A stretch of 23,121 nucleotides of DNA, taken from a virus. This document shows, piece after piece, positions 20,982 to 23,121 of this stretch (its first letter is position 1; every line of letters starts with the position of its first letter). A program made the position numbers and the translations under genes. Location of the stretch: positions 1-23,121 of the IMG/VR virus record IMGVR_UViG_3300027573_000120. One strand, 5' to 3'. Under the pieces are notes generated by a model. The model was given only the letters and a program-made list of their open reading frames with translations, did no database searches and had not been told where the DNA came from.

Positions 20982-21565
20982 TACATTATCGATAATGGAT
21001 CGTCAATACTTTTGAATTTATCCAGGTAGGCTTGAACTTCATCGTCTAAACTATCAGGATAGGCATCACGAAACGTTTTAACACGGCATCTTCTAACCAT
21101 TTCTACGTGAGCTATATAGGCTGTGCGCTTTTCCATCTCCGTAGGTTCCCGTATTTCCACAGGCTTAGGCCGCCAGTCACCGTTTTCAATAAGTTCACGG
21201 CTGCTGATAGGTGCAGTCTTCATCGCTGGTAACTTAGCTAAAGCGTCCATCCATTCCTGTAGTCTCTTTGCCCTAGCTTCACCTGTCAATGGTATGTCTT
21301 TTAATTCAGGCTGTTTGGTTTCTATCTCTTTCAGATACCACGGTTTCTTTACTTTGTCCGGCAACACTTTACACAGCTTGTTAAAGACGTGCTGCCTATG
21401 AAGTTTCATAGGCGTCTGTGCAAATTCTAAAGAGTCTGTCATTCCATTGGTGTAGACTTTTAAGGCTACATCTTTGAAGGTTTCAGGCTTATGGTTCATG
21501 CCAGCTTGTTCGAACCAGCGTTCGTCGCTTGTTAGTTCTTTATACCAATCATCGAAGTTTTTCAT
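20981..21565 (-). CDS. Hypothetical protein
   Basis: 194 residues from the ATG at 21565, which overlaps the upstream stop as ATGA; a longer in-frame start at 21592 lies inside the upstream gene. The protein is helical and charged (FDDWYKELTSDERWFEQAG; GEARAKRLQEWMDALAKL; EKRTAYIAHVEMVRRCRVKT) with many Lys, Glu and Pro, and has no recognisable catalytic motif. Its setting between two unknown genes and the DNA methyltransferase suggests a DNA-metabolism or early-takeover role (inference). Confidence 0.55.
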   Translation of the reverse strand: MKNFDDWYKELTSDERWFEQAGMNHKPETFKDVALKVYTNGMTDSLEFAQTPMKLHRQHVFNKLCKVLPDKVKKPWYLKEIETKQPELKDIPLTGEARAKRLQEWMDALAKLPAMKTAPISSRELIENGDWRPKPVEIREPTEMEKRTAYIAHVEMVRRCRVKTFRDAYPDSLDDEVQAYLDKFKSIDDPLSIM

Positions 21566-22260
21566 AGTAGTTCCGATTTTATTAATGACCACAGAACACC
21601 ATTCATCGACCTAAGTGTAATTAAAGCACTTGTTTTTTCGCTTATGAATTTAGCCACAGTTGACTTGTAAACCTTATCCGCTTCTGCAAATGTTTCATAA
21701 CGTGCGAACTTCCTGGAGTCATAATTGCCATTTTTAAGATAACATACATCTACTTCATGCAGTTTTGATAGTTGCCTTGTCGCTTCCTCTGCTGTTAGCA
21801 AATTCAGTTTAATCCAAAATTCATTTATTTTATGCGTCCTGTCTTCGTCGATGTAGTCTAATACACCACGTTCCCTACAATCACCTTCGTTTACAACTTC
21901 ATAAAATTTGAAAGGAGGTTTACCTTTTTGTGTTTCTACTATAAACATTCTGCTTCCGAGTCGGCGAGACATTAAAAATTGCGCCCATGTAGACCCACCT
22001 TTTTTGCATGCTAATGCTTCGGCTAATCTTGGTGAACCTGATACTTTTAAATCGAATACTGCCGTAAAAACACAGCCAGAATATGGCGTCCGGTATTCTA
22101 CAAAAGTTTCATCTTCATTGGCTAACTGTTTTAATGAGCCGTTATCAATACCAACCATTGAATCTATATCCGTAAAGCAAATAGAAGGCGGTAATTTTCG
22201 GTGTGCTTCGCCAAATTCTGTGCCTTTACCATTCAGGCGTGGTCGTACTTCATTGTTCAT
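21562..22260 (-). CDS. Hypothetical protein, possibly PD-(D/E)XK nuclease-like
   Basis: 232 residues. Residues 25-50 contain PPSICFTDIDSMVGID, and a hydrophobic strand with FVEYR (53-57) follows. An acidic DxD then an E-x-(K/R) on the next strand is the plan of some phage PD-(D/E)XK nucleases, but here the position normally Lys is Arg and the surrounding pattern is weak. The rest contains no further signature. It overlaps the DNA methyltransferase gene upstream by 11 nt, and a nuclease beside a methyltransferase would be a restriction-modification or genome-processing pair; this is speculative. Confidence 0.45.
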   Translation of the reverse strand: MNNEVRPRLNGKGTEFGEAHRKLPPSICFTDIDSMVGIDNGSLKQLANEDETFVEYRTPYSGCVFTAVFDLKVSGSPRLAEALACKKGGSTWAQFLMSRRLGSRMFIVETQKGKPPFKFYEVVNEGDCRERGVLDYIDEDRTHKINEFWIKLNLLTAEEATRQLSKLHEVDVCYLKNGNYDSRKFARYETFAEADKVYKSTVAKFISEKTSALITLRSMNGVLWSLIKSELL

Positions 22261-23121
22261 TTAACCTAGCTTTTGATATGTTGACATTCTCAATATTCAT
22301 TTCAATACCATCAAAAAAACATCCATGCTTTAGTGCTGCTATTCCTGTAGTACCAGCACCGCAGAACGGATCTAAAATGCTTTGGCCGGGAATACACATC
22401 TTGGATATAATGTCATACATACCGCTTATAGACTGTCCCCATTTGTGAAAGTCTTTATCGTTTCCGTCGCTCTTAAAAACATCACCGAATATTTTTCCTT
22501 TATATTCTCCCTTTCGGAAGATCAACAAGGGTTTCCAAGTTGTATTTACATTCACCTGCCTTAATGGTGTTGGCTGTCCTGGTGTTAGGTAACAAGCCGT
22601 CCAATAGTATTGAATATTCCTTGACATCATTTCATAGATTTCATCTAAATAAGATTGGCCACTCATTACAATTAAAAGCCCACCATCTTTTAACCATAGT
22701 TTTGAATAAATTGCAAGGTCTTCAAACAGTGGTAGAAACTCTTTAGGATATGGAGGATCAGTAATTACAAAGTCGTACTGCTTCTGCTGTTTCCACGTCC
22801 TGAAATCAGAATGATATACTTTCCATCTTTCACTAATTGGTATTAGTGCACCAGCTTTTGCAATGTCCGAACGTGCTTCATTGCGTTTACCTTCACTAAC
22901 TTTCTTTTGTGCTTCAAATAAGGTGTGAACACCGTCCTTTACCTTTTCTAACTGTTCGTCTGGTAGTGATGCAATGTCCTGAGCGAGTTTGCTAGTTTTT
23001 TTATCCAAACCAATTTCAGCAAGTGTTGGTATACTGCTCGGCGGTTCCATTTTAGTACCACCGATATCTCTACCGTTGGCTCGTACACCTTGATTCTTAG
23101 GCATATCTTTTAACATTCTTC
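22250..23121 (-). CDS. DNA methyltransferase (N6_N4_Mtase, beta-class order), 5' partial
   Basis: The frame is open to the right edge, and the first in-window ATG is at 23116 (288 residues). VITDPPYP (117-124) is motif IV with DPPY, typical of adenine-N6 enzymes. HKWGQS (224-229) and LDPFCGAGTTGIAALK (248-263) follow, the latter being motif I with the SAM loop; the order (IV before I) indicates the beta class. The N-terminal part (IPTLAEIGLDKKTSKLAQDI, 29-48, then ASLPDEQLEK) resembles the linker found between a ParB-like domain and the methyltransferase domain in phage fusion proteins. A ParB-like N-terminus may therefore lie beyond the window. Likely role: protecting phage DNA from host restriction. 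Confidence 0.82.
   Translation of the reverse strand, partial: RMLKDMPKNQGVRANGRDIGGTKMEPPSSIPTLAEIGLDKKTSKLAQDIASLPDEQLEKVKDGVHTLFEAQKKVSEGKRNEARSDIAKAGALIPISERWKVYHSDFRTWKQQKQYDFVITDPPYPKEFLPLFEDLAIYSKLWLKDGGLLIVMSGQSYLDEIYEMMSRNIQYYWTACYLTPGQPTPLRQVNVNTTWKPLLIFRKGEYKGKIFGDVFKSDGNDKDFHKWGQSISGMYDIISKMCIPGQSILDPFCGAGTTGIAALKHGCFFDGIEMNIENVNISKARLNEQ

Noticed and set aside
1-23121. tRNA genes, CRISPR arrays, insertion sequences and att sites
   Set aside because: None was recognised by eye; no direct-repeat array, transposase or integrase motif was found.

Overview
This window looks like part of a tailed bacteriophage (or prophage) genome infecting a member of the Bacteroidota. Supporting signs are a portal protein and a small connector of the type common in Bacteroidota phages, a near absence of Shine-Dalgarno sequences, a TAnnTTTG-type promoter box, and a very Bacteroidota-like signal peptide (FFAFAQ). 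No rRNA, tRNA, CRISPR array, integrase or transposase was seen. The terminase lies outside the window. No tape-measure or tail-tube gene was recognised.

Layout, plus strand (1-18090, late genes). The window opens on the C-terminus of an unrecognised, probably structural protein, followed by an intrinsic terminator. Next comes a tightly overlapping cassette (246-5447) of at least three GT-A glycosyltransferase-like genes, two further GT-like genes of unknown family, three methyltransferases and two small Cys-containing proteins. An inverted repeat ends it, and one more glycosyltransferase (5545-6291) overlaps the portal gene. Portal, connector, an Ig/BppU-like protein, a small repeat protein and a long fibre region follow (8915-13646, including a sialidase/GH43-like beta-propeller). 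The lysis/tailspike region (13648-18090) holds a two-TM holin-like protein, a signal-peptide beta-helix protein with an internal two-TM insertion, a collagen-like plus pectate-lyase-fold tailspike, an M15-type endolysin and a putative one-piece spanin.

Layout, minus strand (18087-23121, probably early genes). There is a compact operon of six small genes (two of them zinc- or DNA-binding types) behind a promoter with a TGTACA inverted repeat, a GNAT acetyltransferase, a coiled-coil protein, three unknown proteins and a DNA methyltransferase that runs off the right edge. One plus-strand gene (20006-20191), a second two-TM holin-like protein, sits alone inside this block.

How the parts may work together (inference): the glycosyl/methyltransferase cassette may decorate virion proteins with O-methylated glycans. 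The fibre, propeller and beta-helix genes probably bind or cleave host surface polysaccharide. The holin-like, endolysin and spanin genes would cover the three lysis steps. The most unusual object is the 608-residue signal-peptide beta-helix protein, whose solenoid is interrupted in frame by a hydrophobic hairpin resembling the two small holin-like proteins encoded elsewhere in the window.
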